DNA of 64,000 bases from Acinetobacter higginsii (lineage in GTDB: Bacteria > Pseudomonadota > Gammaproteobacteria > Pseudomonadales > Moraxellaceae): NCBI RefSeq assembly GCF_000369525.1, contig NZ_KB850070.1, positions 383,803 through 447,802 on the forward strand. The letters are read 5' to 3'. Numbering within the stretch: the stretch's first letter is position 1; the number at the start of each line of letters is the position of its first letter. Of the stretch, positions 27,427 to 38,064 are shown piece after piece. The notes beneath the pieces were generated by a model, which worked only from the letters and a program-made list of their open reading frames with translations, did no database searches and was not told the DNA's origin. Both the position numbers and the translations under genes were made by a program.

Positions 27427-30400
27427 ATGAAAACCGACTTTTTTTTAGAGAGTTATAAAAACTTTTTAGTTAATACTATTCAAGAAAATTTTCTTAAAAC
27501 CAATGAATTGAGGATTGTTACACAGAGCTTGATGCCTCATCAGGTTTTTACGATTTTTTCACATTTAAGTCAGGTATTTCCTTTACATGATCAGTTTAAG
27601 AGCTATTTTAAAGTTGCCCATGGACTCATTCATTATTGGGAAAATCAAAGCTTAAATCCTTTAGATCAACAAGCTTTTTCTGATTTACAAGAAAAGGGCT
27701 GGTTAGATCATGAAGATAAACTGACTTGGTATCGTAATCGTACGTTGAATGATGAACATGTTGATCAACTACTTATACTTTTAGTTGGTCTAGATCATAC
27801 AACTGATAAAGGTGGGCTTTCTGATTTCTTTATCTGCGATGATGAAAAAATTTGGTTGTCTTTAGATAAACAATATCAAACTTGGTTAACTGCCGCCTTT
27901 GAAGACTTAGACGTTTATATTTCTGATACACAACTTCAGCAGTTTAATTCAACTATTCAACACATCAATCAATTGATCCCTTTAACTTTAAATCAACGTA
28001 GTCAATTATTGATACAATGCTTCTCAAGCATAGGGGATAATTCCGAATTCAAAGATATTTTTTCACATTTTTTCAAAGTACTTCCAAACATTGGGATTCC
28101 CTATTTAAATATCGAAAATGATCTCAAAACCTTTCAAAACAAAAAAGGCTTACAATATCTAAAAAATGCCTATGAATTTATTAGTCATGCTCGCTATAAA
28201 GCGAAAGCACGTAAAAAGAAAGATTATCAAAAAATCTATACGCATTTAAATCAAGATCCTTTTGAAGTTAAAGATATTGATGGTATTCATCATACTGAAA
28301 TACATACTTATTTGAAAAATGTAGAATTATTTATTTTTAATGCTCATCCAGAAGCAAAGCACTACTTAAAACAAATTGATCTCCTACCTCTAGTAAAAGC
28401 ATTGGGGCTAAAGGAGGAAAAAACGTCAGAACCTAAACAAAGTATTCCGCTTTACCGTGGTCATAGTCTTGAAGCTATTCAAAAAGGCTTACATTTTGCA
28501 TTACAGCAATACCAAAAAAACTATGATTTTTCAGAAGTTACGCGGGTCAATATTGCGGTTAAAAACTTCCAACATGATTTATCAGATCATAATAATTCAG
28601 CACAGAATCTTTCTCATAAAGCACTTGCACGTGTACTATTACACGGTGCATTAGGTGGTATTGAAGAGCAAATCAATCATCTTGATTTAGGCTTTAATGA
28701 AGTCGAACTACATTTTTCACCTTTATTAACACCCGATGCACAAGACACAGTTGAATATTCTTTTAAAACAACCAATCCAGTTGTTTTATTTAAAATCACT
28801 ATCTCGGGTGAAAAAGAAGAAGAATATGCCTTTAAATGGGCTTTTTCTGAGTATCAAGTCGAACGTATTCATGTCAGTTTAGCCAATATTTTACATCGTC
28901 ATCTTCTCGCTTACTCTGACTACACTTTGCCTGTTTTTACTTTACCTGAACAAATTTTCAAAGCTATTTACTATGCAACTGATGAGCAAGAAGCATGTCG
29001 TTTATTAAGTTTAGGCTTAAATAACATGACTATATATGATGTATTCCATGACTTTTCTCTAGAAAACCATTCTGATATACAGCATCTTTGCATTGAATTA
29101 AAAGCAACATATATCCAATTTATTCAGAACTATTTAGATCATGGTCGTTATTTCGCACAGACCAAAGCGCATTTACTGATTACAGCCTATACGCAACTTT
29201 GTGAACGACTTAAATCTTTAGCAACTTTTGAAGCAAAAGAAATGATTGAGCGTGTCTATTATGCATTCTGCTTTGTAGAGCAATCTGAACGCCTTGACCT
29301 TCATAATATCAATCAAATTTTACTGTCAGCATTTCATCCAAGTGTGTTTGAACTTATTCAAGCGCAAACAAGATTTATTAATGAAGCTATTGAACTTACT
29401 CATCAAGAATCTGAAGATCTACCGAATGCCTTGACCTATGATCGCATTTGTAATCTTGCTGAAATTCAAGCACCATTATTGGCTTTAAAACAAAAGCAAG
29501 GCATCAGCACCCAAATTAAATCTTTCTCATGGCTTCATTTTATTGGTAGTGAACCTACAGGTGAATTGGACTTATCTATTCAGGCATTATTACAAGATGA
29601 TGATATTGACGAAGATGATGATGTTAAAGAAATCGTTAAGAAAGTACCTGAACAAGACATTATTTATAATGTCTTGACTGATTACGCCTTAGCGAATCAT
29701 CATGTTTGTAATGGCTTGAGAATTTTAGCCATCAATGTTTCTAAGTTATCAACGCTACTCTCTGGCTTACAACAGTATTTAAGCCAAGAGATTTTGAAAA
29801 ATATAACATCCTCACCTTACTATACTGTACATTTAACCATTTATACCGTTGGTTTATCTCACTTAAATGCAGTGAACACCTTGCAAATCTGGCATAGTCA
29901 TTTGCTTGATCAGTTTAGCAAACTAGATAAAAAATTAGATTTACGAATTAATCATTTTGTATCAAAACGTACAAATATTCAGCAAAGATTATTGGTTGAC
30001 GCAAGCAAACAATTATATCCTTGGACAAGCTATGATCTCGCATTTAACTTTGATTTTCTGCAAGCTCAAGCAATTGGTAAAACTGAAGCAGCGCCAATCT
30101 ATGAGTTTGACGCATCAGCAAATCGTTTAAATATTTATCCAATTATTTACTATCCGAAACCAACTTATCTACAAACGGCTGATCGTCGTCAATTACTCTT
30201 AAGTAATCGACGTATTCAAGTTCAATCTAAACACAGTGATTTAACTGCACGCCTAGAAGTCACCGATCGTAAAGATTCAGAACAATTTTTTGTTATTTCT
30301 GAAACTCAGTATGATGAAAATTCAAAACAGCTTATTGAACAATTACACCAAATGGCACAATGGGTGGTAAATATTGATCAGTATTTTGATCATCACTTAC

Positions 30401-32637
30401 TGAAGTTACATCAAACCGAATATACTCATAAAGTTATCAGCTTTAGTTCAGGCTATGGTGCATATGGTGAACTTAATGTTACTGTTTCTGCAGACCAAAA
30501 AGCGCATGACCTATTAAAAACACAAATTCGTAGTCATCTCTCTGCAAACATGCCTTTTTTACGTGAAAGCAACTTAAAACCTCTCGTTGAAAAAATTACA
30601 GCATTAAATGAAGGCTTATCTGGTGTAGCTTCAATCAAAGCCATTTTAGGTGAATCAGAAATTATTCGTAATCTATACGGCTATGCTTTAACAATGCAAA
30701 CAACACCGTGTATAGATTCATCTATACTTGAGCAATGGATTCCTTTAGATGCCTTCCCTCATTGGTTTAAAGATCAAGAGTATCGCCCAGATTTACTCAA
30801 AGTTTCATTACAAATGGATGAAAATAATCAACCCATCATTCATGCAAAAATTATTGAAGCAAAAGTAGGCGCTGGAATAGAAACTTTATTAACTAAAGCT
30901 GAAGCGCAAATAGAAGCAGGACTATTACATTTAAAGTACCTTTTCACGCCTATTCATGAAACACAAAAAAATCGTTATGATTGTCGCTATTGGTGGGGTC
31001 AACTCTATCGTGCAATTGTATTACGTTCTCAGCTTGACCGTGCGCAAGTCTGTTTAAATGATCTTAATATTGCGCTTGAAAAGCTGTCTGAAGGTGATTA
31101 CCAAATTCATTGGTCTTCTGAAATTGTAATTTGCGATACAGAGACCAAACTAAACCTATCTAAATCTAAAGAGCTTTTCTTTACCCATGATTCACTGCAT
31201 GGAAATGAAAAAAAATATCTTGTTCGTCAATATTCTGCCTTAAGCTTTGAGCAGGCTTTACTTGATGGTATAGATTTAGAATTCACTTATATAGATGACA
31301 CTCAACAACCAACAGTAACTGAAAATACAGATCTTTTAGAACAAGAAGATATTTCAGATTTCAGTCAAGATAATACACAAGATCGAACATCAAGCTCTCA
31401 TTTAGACTTAACTGATTTTCAAACAATAGATCATTCTGATACTTCGACAAAAATTTCATTAATGGTCAACATTGCTACAAATGAAGTGACTGAAGAATGC
31501 TCTCCCCTTCCACTTGTCAAACAAGATATTAGTTTTGGTACAACGGGGAAAATGTTGACTACTGTGAATTGGCCATTTCATCATAAACAATTAAATAACC
31601 GTCATATGCTGATTTTTGGCTCTTCAGGTTCAGGCAAAACCTATGCCATTCAATGTATTTTATCTGAGCTTGCTCGGGCGGGTTTATCATCCTTTATTGT
31701 AGATTACACAGATGGATTCTTGACGCATCACACAGAAAAAGTCTATCAAAAAGTATGTACACCTAAAGACTATTATGTGGTTGTCAATCCATTACCGATC
31801 AATCCATTTAAAACCTATAGCAATGAAATCGCTCCAGGAGTAGAGGTACAAGAAAAGGCTTTTAATGTTGCGACACGGGTAAAAAATATTCTCTGCTCTG
31901 TCTACAAAGATTTTGGAAGTCAGCAACAAGCCATTATTGATAAAGTATTAGAACAAGGTTTAGAAAAAAATCCTCAATATCACTTAACGGATTTCTTAGA
32001 AGATTTAGAAGCTGATAGTGCTCGTGGTGAAAGTGTCGCGAATAAAATCAGAACACTTGTCAAAGTGAATTGTTTTGATACAGAAGCATCCGAAAATTTA
32101 TATGAAGATAAACTCCGCAATGAGTTCCCTGTGCAAGTCATTCAGCTCACTAACATACCTCGTGACTTACAAAGAATTATTACTGAATTTATTCTCTGGG
32201 ATATTTGGGCTTATGTACAAAAACATGGTAGCAAAGATAAGCCTATGACTATTGTGCTGGATGAAATGCAAAACTTAGATCATGCACCAGATTCACCTAT
32301 TGATAAAATGCTCCGTGAAGGGCGTAAATTTGGTATTAGCTTAATTTTAGCCACGCAAACAATCAGTAACTTTGATAAAGAGCAGAAAGATCGTCTCTTC
32401 CAAGCATCGACTAAATTATTCTTTAAACCTGCAACTACGGAAGTCGATAGTTTTGCCAAACTTCTTAGTCAAGTCAGCTCTGATTATAATGCAAATGATT
32501 GGCGTGACAGATTAAATAAGCTAAATAAAGGACAATGCTATTATTTAGGTTATGTCGAAGATCAACATGGTCACTTAACAGAAAAAATTATTCTTACTAA
32601 CATCACCGCACTTGAGCAACGAGGTTTTAACATATGA
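27427..32637 (+). CDS. DptH-like HerA/FtsK ATPase with possible nuclease site
   Basis: A 1736-residue protein. The C-terminal quarter is a HerA/FtsK-type motor: Walker A FGSSGSGKT (K1404) and Walker B IVLDEMQ (Asp1612-Glu1613), then LILATQTISNFDK, typical of HerA-like translocases. Upstream, RPDLL (P1121-D1122) followed about 20 residues later by IIEAK (Glu1144, Lys1146) has the spacing of a PD-(D/E)xK nuclease. This architecture matches DptH, the large subunit of DNA phosphorothioation-dependent restriction. The ATG at 27427 was preferred to a TTG four codons earlier. The stop overlaps the next start as ATGA. Confidence 0.7.
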   Translation: MKTDFFLESYKNFLVNTIQENFLKTNELRIVTQSLMPHQVFTIFSHLSQVFPLHDQFKSYFKVAHGLIHYWENQSLNPLDQQAFSDLQEKGWLDHEDKLTWYRNRTLNDEHVDQLLILLVGLDHTTDKGGLSDFFICDDEKIWLSLDKQYQTWLTAAFEDLDVYISDTQLQQFNSTIQHINQLIPLTLNQRSQLLIQCFSSIGDNSEFKDIFSHFFKVLPNIGIPYLNIENDLKTFQNKKGLQYLKNAYEFISHARYKAKARKKKDYQKIYTHLNQDPFEVKDIDGIHHTEIHTYLKNVELFIFNAHPEAKHYLKQIDLLPLVKALGLKEEKTSEPKQSIPLYRGHSLEAIQKGLHFALQQYQKNYDFSEVTRVNIAVKNFQHDLSDHNNSAQNLSHKALARVLLHGALGGIEEQINHLDLGFNEVELHFSPLLTPDAQDTVEYSFKTTNPVVLFKITISGEKEEEYAFKWAFSEYQVERIHVSLANILHRHLLAYSDYTLPVFTLPEQIFKAIYYATDEQEACRLLSLGLNNMTIYDVFHDFSLENHSDIQHLCIELKATYIQFIQNYLDHGRYFAQTKAHLLITAYTQLCERLKSLATFEAKEMIERVYYAFCFVEQSERLDLHNINQILLSAFHPSVFELIQAQTRFINEAIELTHQESEDLPNALTYDRICNLAEIQAPLLALKQKQGISTQIKSFSWLHFIGSEPTGELDLSIQALLQDDDIDEDDDVKEIVKKVPEQDIIYNVLTDYALANHHVCNGLRILAINVSKLSTLLSGLQQYLSQEILKNITSSPYYTVHLTIYTVGLSHLNAVNTLQIWHSHLLDQFSKLDKKLDLRINHFVSKRTNIQQRLLVDASKQLYPWTSYDLAFNFDFLQAQAIGKTEAAPIYEFDASANRLNIYPIIYYPKPTYLQTADRRQLLLSNRRIQVQSKHSDLTARLEVTDRKDSEQFFVISETQYDENSKQLIEQLHQMAQWVVNIDQYFDHHLLKLHQTEYTHKVISFSSGYGAYGELNVTVSADQKAHDLLKTQIRSHLSANMPFLRESNLKPLVEKITALNEGLSGVASIKAILGESEIIRNLYGYALTMQTTPCIDSSILEQWIPLDAFPHWFKDQEYRPDLLKVSLQMDENNQPIIHAKIIEAKVGAGIETLLTKAEAQIEAGLLHLKYLFTPIHETQKNRYDCRYWWGQLYRAIVLRSQLDRAQVCLNDLNIALEKLSEGDYQIHWSSEIVICDTETKLNLSKSKELFFTHDSLHGNEKKYLVRQYSALSFEQALLDGIDLEFTYIDDTQQPTVTENTDLLEQEDISDFSQDNTQDRTSSSHLDLTDFQTIDHSDTSTKISLMVNIATNEVTEECSPLPLVKQDISFGTTGKMLTTVNWPFHHKQLNNRHMLIFGSSGSGKTYAIQCILSELARAGLSSFIVDYTDGFLTHHTEKVYQKVCTPKDYYVVVNPLPINPFKTYSNEIAPGVEVQEKAFNVATRVKNILCSVYKDFGSQQQAIIDKVLEQGLEKNPQYHLTDFLEDLEADSARGESVANKIRTLVKVNCFDTEASENLYEDKLRNEFPVQVIQLTNIPRDLQRIITEFILWDIWAYVQKHGSKDKPMTIVLDEMQNLDHAPDSPIDKMLREGRKFGISLILATQTISNFDKEQKDRLFQASTKLFFKPATTEVDSFAKLLSQVSSDYNANDWRDRLNKLNKGQCYYLGYVEDQHGHLTEKIILTNITALEQRGFNI

Positions 32638-33506
32638 ACCTCACTTACAACTTTCCACAAACATTTAAATTAGAGCCTCTACTACTTGCTGAATTACTCA
32701 TTAAAACTAATGAATGTCATATTTTACATGGCACGATACATGAAATTTCAGAGTTAACAGGTATTCCTACAGGCGCTAGTTCAGGAAAAGTTGAACCCAC
32801 TATCGCCTATGGTTTTAGCAGTGGTTTACTTTCAGCTGAAAAAACACAAAGTATTTGGGCTTTAGAACTTACACCTTTAGCTAAAACTATTTTGCAAGAA
32901 GATAGCATGTTAAATGAAGATGTAAGTTTATTCATGATGCATTTAATGATGAATCGTGTTGACCCACAACAACCGCGAGAAGGTCTAAATTCAGCTTGGT
33001 TTGATGTCTGTATTTCTAGTAAATATCAAATTTCCGATACATTTTATTTAGATCAACTTGAACAATATATAAAAGATAAACGTGGTGACCAAAAATATCT
33101 GAATAAGCTTCTTCGCCTCATTCTTACAAGCTATGATCAAAACAATGTAGATGCTCCTTTTTATAAAATCCCCGTATTTCAGGTTGAGCAAGCTCAAACA
33201 CAACTTGTGATTAAACGCTTAACAGCACCTTTAGAATATAAATTTTTCCCTGCTTACAGTTCATTTTTATTTCTTGAATGGGATCGACTATTTTCATCAC
33301 AGACACAAATTAGTTTTGATGATTTTTTGACACAAACCCGTTGGAATTTATTAATGAATTGGTCCAATAAACACTTTAACCGTTTATTAGATTGGATGGC
33401 AGAAAAAGGGTTTATACAAATCGATCGCCTAACAGGAAATGCTCTCATCCTTAAATTGGTTTCTACTGATCGTGTTTTAACAGAATTTTTTAGTGAGCTT
33501 GTGTAA
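32634..33506 (+). CDS. DUF4007-like protein, SspB paralogue
   Basis: A 290-residue protein that I read as a divergent DUF4007 member. Two stretches parallel the SspB-like protein at 42384-43268. GASSGKVEPTIAYGFSSGLL corresponds to LGVGKNMVNSIKYWTEISGL, and the following helical segment ending in SLFMMHLMMNR corresponds to SNWLLHYYIQKN. It overlaps the DptH-like gene by ATGA and is followed three bases later by a 1487-residue ATPase. This repeats the SspB-then-SspC order of the opposite operon. SspB is reported as a nickase; whether this copy cuts DNA is unknown. Confidence 0.5.
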   Translation: MNLTYNFPQTFKLEPLLLAELLIKTNECHILHGTIHEISELTGIPTGASSGKVEPTIAYGFSSGLLSAEKTQSIWALELTPLAKTILQEDSMLNEDVSLFMMHLMMNRVDPQQPREGLNSAWFDVCISSKYQISDTFYLDQLEQYIKDKRGDQKYLNKLLRLILTSYDQNNVDAPFYKIPVFQVEQAQTQLVIKRLTAPLEYKFFPAYSSFLFLEWDRLFSSQTQISFDDFLTQTRWNLLMNWSNKHFNRLLDWMAEKGFIQIDRLTGNALILKLVSTDRVLTEFFSELV

Positions 33507-33508
33507 TC

Positions 33509-36500
33509 ATGAAATTACAAGAATTAGTACAGTTTAATCAACAAAGTTTTTTCGAGGGTGCAGTACAACTTGGTTGGTTTCAAAATCGTATAGATCAAGC
33601 CAATATTGCAGCAGAATCATTTATTTTTCATGGCCCCCATTACCATGGTGCAGTCAATGAACAAGACCAACATTTACTTAAAGATACAGCTTCACTAGTT
33701 GTTGAACTCCTTGAAAGTCTTTCACTTGCAAAACAAGGGCGAGAAGATAATCCCTATTGGTTAGCAACTGCAGGTTATGGTGCGGGTAAATCACATTTAG
33801 CTGTTACATTAGCGACATTATTATCTAAACCTAATACACCTTTAGCACAAACAATCTTAACGCATATAGAGCGTGTAGATGCTACTCTCGGACAACGTGC
33901 AAAGTCCTGTTTTGAAACCTTTACAAAACCGAGCCTAATTATTGCCTTAGATGGCATGGGTAATTTCCATTTAGGCAATCAGCTTAACAAAGTGGTACTT
34001 AAGCAACTTGATATGCATGCGGTTGATGCTCAAGCTGTACGAGATTTATCACCACGTTTTAATAAAGCACAACGTTTTGTTGAACGAAGTTATCAAATTT
34101 ATGCTGTAGAATTTCAAAAAAAATTAGCACAATTTGATCAAGCACAAATTTTTCAATTACTCACTGAAAATAATGAAGATGTTTACGCTGCTGTTGATCA
34201 AATTTTCTTGGATGTTACGGGCAGTGCAATCCCTGTAGATGGTCAAGAATCTGCACAAGACCTACTACAAACCTTATGTGATACCTATTGCGGTACAGAT
34301 AAACCCTTTGAAAATATTATTTTACTCTTTGATGAATTTGGTCGTTATCTTGAATATGCTGCGGATCGCCCTGACCTTGCTGGTGATTCATCGCTACAGC
34401 AAATTTTCCAAGGTATTCAAGATAATGCTAATAAGATAAGATTTATTGGTTTTATTCAGTACGATTTAAAAACGTATCTAAAACGCTTTAATGCTAAAGA
34501 TTCTAGACAATTACAACGCTATATCACACGCTTTGATACTGCCAATAAAGTACATCTTTCTTCAAATTTAGAAACTATTTTTGCCAATCTTATCCAAAAA
34601 GATACGCAAGAATTAACTCGCTTATTTCAACAATATCCAAGTGAAGATAACTTCCATCAATCTTGGTTACGTCTTGCACAGTATTTACCTAAAACTAAAC
34701 TATACCCTGTCTGGCACGATGAAAATTTATTTAATCAAGTTATTGCAAAAGGTTGTTGGCCATTACATCCATTTGCAACATGGTTACTCACACGCCAAGA
34801 GCATACTGTACAATCACGATCAGCACTGACGTTTATCCGAGATTTACTACAAAAATCTGCACAATTAGATGTCTTCAGCCAACCTCAACTTTTCCAAGTT
34901 TCGGCTGCTGACCTTGTACATGATTATTTACTCGATGAAATGCTTGCAGCTGAACGTGATACAGGTGCAAATGTCATTGAAACATTGCAAACGCTCTTAC
35001 AAAAATTTCATAGTGGTTTTCAAACCAATAACCCAAAAACCTTAACTGCTATTGCGATTTTAGAAACCCTAAAATTACGTCAACTCAATCAATCTCAAGC
35101 CAATGAAATTCTACAAGAATTGACTAATTTTGATGCAATTCAACTTCAAGAGCAAATCATGAGCTTGTCTGAGTTGGGTGCAACTGAGTGGAATTCAGAC
35201 TTAGGGCGATATGAGCTCTTAACAGATGGAGCAAGTCGAGCGAGTTTCACTGCATGGATGAAAAAAACAGCTGCTCAATTCACACAACAGGATATTGGTG
35301 AGCTATTTATTAGCAAATCTTATGATATTGGCTTAGGTCAAATTGAATGTGACTTTGCACAAAAACGTAATATTTCAACTCCTGATTGGGTATTCCAACC
35401 CAAAAGCTATGTTGCCGAACAAATTTCATGTGAGAATTTAGAAATTCTGATTCAAGATTGGCAAAATAATATGACCTATAAAGATGCAAAAGGTCGTGTT
35501 ATCTATATCTATCTCAATAGTCAGCAAGATTTAGAGCTATATCAAACCAAAATTCAACAAATGCTAGAAACAGTTTTAGCAAAATATAAATTAAACAAAT
35601 TACCTTTCTTATTTTGCTATCTCAATGATCAAAATGATGAACTCCGTACTGCTTTAGCACGCCTGAAATCTTTTGAAATAATGTCTCCTGCTGATCAACA
35701 GCAATTTATGCGCTTTATACAAGAAGAAAAAGATGATGTGCTCACTGTATTAAAAAATACTTCATCAAAACTAATGAAACAAAAGGAATTTTTCTCACCT
35801 TACTATCCAGATTTACCTCTAGGCTTACTCAAAAATGTTGCAACAGCATTGTTTGAACATAACTATAAAAATACCATTCCTTTTGTTTTTGATGGCTTCC
35901 GTTTAAATACTGCAACAGCACCTTCGGATATTGCAGCACTCTTTAGTATTATGGTGAATCGCCAATTCTCTATTGCATGGTTACAAGGGCAAAAGACACC
36001 TTTACAGAACCGTTTTGACACCTTGTTTAAAAAAAATTGGCAAGCCGTAGATACCATGACGGGGAAATTTGCGCTCCCCCAACAACAAAATGTTAAAAGT
36101 TTATATAACTTTATAGAAACAACATTTGCGATTAAACCTGACTTAGATTTAAAAACGCTGTATCAAAAACTCGTGATGCCAAGTTATGGTTTAAATGACT
36201 GTTCATTTGCGCTCATTCTAGGTATCTACCTTGCGCAAGAAACACCACAATATAGAATCCTTCATCAAGGTAAGCCAAAGAATCTTGCTGAATGGCTGAA
36301 CTTAGTTCTGAATAAAAAAACAGGGACTTTACTCAATTTAGATATTTTGGCACATACTCAATTACAAAAAATGGAAATGAGTACACGTGATGAATGGATT
36401 CTACTATTCAAGCAGTGGAGCCAAGAGTCAAATCCTAAGAAAATGATTGATATCTTTCAATCTATTGAAAATAAAAAGAAAGTAGACCCGATTCCGTTAG

Positions 36501-37972
36501 ATTTAGAAATTCAATATAATTTGTTATTCGATAAATTCAAAACAACCTATGAAGAGCATAAGAAACAACAGGATAGATTTGATGCTACTTTTACCCAAAT
36601 GCTAAGAGGTCTTGAAAGCTCAGATATCCGAGACTATAGCAAATTATTACAAGCAACTTCAGCTTTAATTAAATTTGCCAAAGACCTTGATCTCAAAAAA
36701 AGTCATATTGAATTACCAACAAAATCGACCTCTTTAGTTGAATACATTTCACAAGGCAAAAACACATTATCAGTCAAATTTAATCGTTTTTTTGATAATC
36801 TTGTTCTAACCTCACATCATGAAATTATTAACTTCCGTGAAAAATCGGAACAATATCAACGTGCTTTTATCACCTTACAAATGCAACAAGAGGCAAATAA
36901 AGTACAAGATAAAACAGCTCAACTGATTCAAAGAATTGAAGAAAAAGAACGTTTTAAGTATCTCTTGCAAGATATTGAGAGCTATATTCATACTTCACCA
37001 AATAAAACAATGAAAAAGAAAGAGCTTGAAACATTAATTAAAGAAGGTGATCGTCTTTTAATTGATATTGACAATAAACCCTCTATTTTTGATTCAGTAC
37101 AAACCCTTGTTGAAAAACAAAATGGAATTCGGACTGTACAAAATGATTTTAGACAAAGAATTACTGATGTCAGTCAACAATTTGCAAATTTGTATGGTGG
37201 TTTTAATGAATTAAATGACCTCAAAATTCGCTTATTGGATGCTGAAGAATTATTAAAATTCTTTGTATCGACAGAGGAATATGAGGAAATTTTAAAAATC
37301 CAGAAACAGCTTCAATTCGCTTTTGATCGTACCCAATCTTGGATTACACAAGGTTTACCGAGTCAAAAAATGTTCGCTTTTTTAAATCAAACGATAGTTA
37401 AAGATCAGGAAGCTATGATGGCTTATTTGAGTGAACAACAGATTGATGCAGAGTGGGATTTTATTGAGGAAATTTTTAAACCTATTCGTGATGGCTATGT
37501 TAAAAAGGCACGATCAACAGCTGAACATTGGTTAACACAAACACAAACACAAAATGAACTTTCTTTCACACAGCAGGATATTTCTATTCTGCGGAAACTC
37601 GTTGATAAAGTTGAAGTGGCACCAGAAATTTTTGATGAAGATCAAATAATTCTTTTGCACTCTTTAAAGGATGAAATTCGTCATCAATTTAATCAATGTC
37701 ATATGCAGATGTTCCAACGTTGGTTTGTGAATCTTGAAAGTGAATTTATGTCAACATCTCAAAATCAAACAGGGTTAATGCAATTACGTACTAAACTCAA
37801 AAATGTTCCCCACATAATTTTGCCATTATTAGATGAACAAGAACAAAAGATCATCACATTGCAAAAACAAATAGCTTCTGCTTTAGATCTTATTTCATTA
37901 GAAGATTTAGCTGAACGGATTAATACCCTAAGTCCAGACTTAAAACAAAAACTACTAAAAATGTTAAATTAA
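33509..37972 (+). CDS. large P-loop ATPase, SspC/BrxC-like
   Basis: A 1487-residue AAA+-type ATPase. Walker A is GYGAGKS at residues 89-95; Walker B is ILLFDEFGRYLE with Asp275-Glu276, followed by IRFIGFIQYDLKTYLKRF. The N-terminal third parallels SspC encoded on the other strand: both share FHG before Walker A, a DE(F/M)G(R/K)LLE-type Walker B and a FIGI-Q/H segment. It is about 330 residues longer, with a charged, coiled-coil-prone C-terminal half (about 1000-1350). BrxC-type ATPases of BREX have a similar outline, but no PglX or PglZ is present. It is the last gene of the rightward operon. Confidence 0.7.
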   Translation: MKLQELVQFNQQSFFEGAVQLGWFQNRIDQANIAAESFIFHGPHYHGAVNEQDQHLLKDTASLVVELLESLSLAKQGREDNPYWLATAGYGAGKSHLAVTLATLLSKPNTPLAQTILTHIERVDATLGQRAKSCFETFTKPSLIIALDGMGNFHLGNQLNKVVLKQLDMHAVDAQAVRDLSPRFNKAQRFVERSYQIYAVEFQKKLAQFDQAQIFQLLTENNEDVYAAVDQIFLDVTGSAIPVDGQESAQDLLQTLCDTYCGTDKPFENIILLFDEFGRYLEYAADRPDLAGDSSLQQIFQGIQDNANKIRFIGFIQYDLKTYLKRFNAKDSRQLQRYITRFDTANKVHLSSNLETIFANLIQKDTQELTRLFQQYPSEDNFHQSWLRLAQYLPKTKLYPVWHDENLFNQVIAKGCWPLHPFATWLLTRQEHTVQSRSALTFIRDLLQKSAQLDVFSQPQLFQVSAADLVHDYLLDEMLAAERDTGANVIETLQTLLQKFHSGFQTNNPKTLTAIAILETLKLRQLNQSQANEILQELTNFDAIQLQEQIMSLSELGATEWNSDLGRYELLTDGASRASFTAWMKKTAAQFTQQDIGELFISKSYDIGLGQIECDFAQKRNISTPDWVFQPKSYVAEQISCENLEILIQDWQNNMTYKDAKGRVIYIYLNSQQDLELYQTKIQQMLETVLAKYKLNKLPFLFCYLNDQNDELRTALARLKSFEIMSPADQQQFMRFIQEEKDDVLTVLKNTSSKLMKQKEFFSPYYPDLPLGLLKNVATALFEHNYKNTIPFVFDGFRLNTATAPSDIAALFSIMVNRQFSIAWLQGQKTPLQNRFDTLFKKNWQAVDTMTGKFALPQQQNVKSLYNFIETTFAIKPDLDLKTLYQKLVMPSYGLNDCSFALILGIYLAQETPQYRILHQGKPKNLAEWLNLVLNKKTGTLLNLDILAHTQLQKMEMSTRDEWILLFKQWSQESNPKKMIDIFQSIENKKKVDPIPLDLEIQYNLLFDKFKTTYEEHKKQQDRFDATFTQMLRGLESSDIRDYSKLLQATSALIKFAKDLDLKKSHIELPTKSTSLVEYISQGKNTLSVKFNRFFDNLVLTSHHEIINFREKSEQYQRAFITLQMQQEANKVQDKTAQLIQRIEEKERFKYLLQDIESYIHTSPNKTMKKKELETLIKEGDRLLIDIDNKPSIFDSVQTLVEKQNGIRTVQNDFRQRITDVSQQFANLYGGFNELNDLKIRLLDAEELLKFFVSTEEYEEILKIQKQLQFAFDRTQSWITQGLPSQKMFAFLNQTIVKDQEAMMAYLSEQQIDAEWDFIEEIFKPIRDGYVKKARSTAEHWLTQTQTQNELSFTQQDISILRKLVDKVEVAPEIFDEDQIILLHSLKDEIRHQFNQCHMQMFQRWFVNLESEFMSTSQNQTGLMQLRTKLKNVPHIILPLLDEQEQKIITLQKQIASALDLISLEDLAERINTLSPDLKQKLLKMLN

Positions 37973-37974
37973 AT

Positions 37975-38011
37975 AAAGCCCGTACTCAGCTAGATACTGA
38001 GTACGGGCTTT
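37975..38011. terminator. terminator between convergent defence operons
   Basis: A perfect 15-bp stem (AAAGCCCGTACTCAG and its complement) with a 7-base loop lies three bases after the ATPase stop codon. It faces the leftward sspBCD operon, whose last gene ends at 38065, and can serve both directions. Confidence 0.9.
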
Positions 38012-38064
38012 ATATTATTTCTATCTAAATCAATATGAGACTGAGATTTTTATTTAGTACTAGC

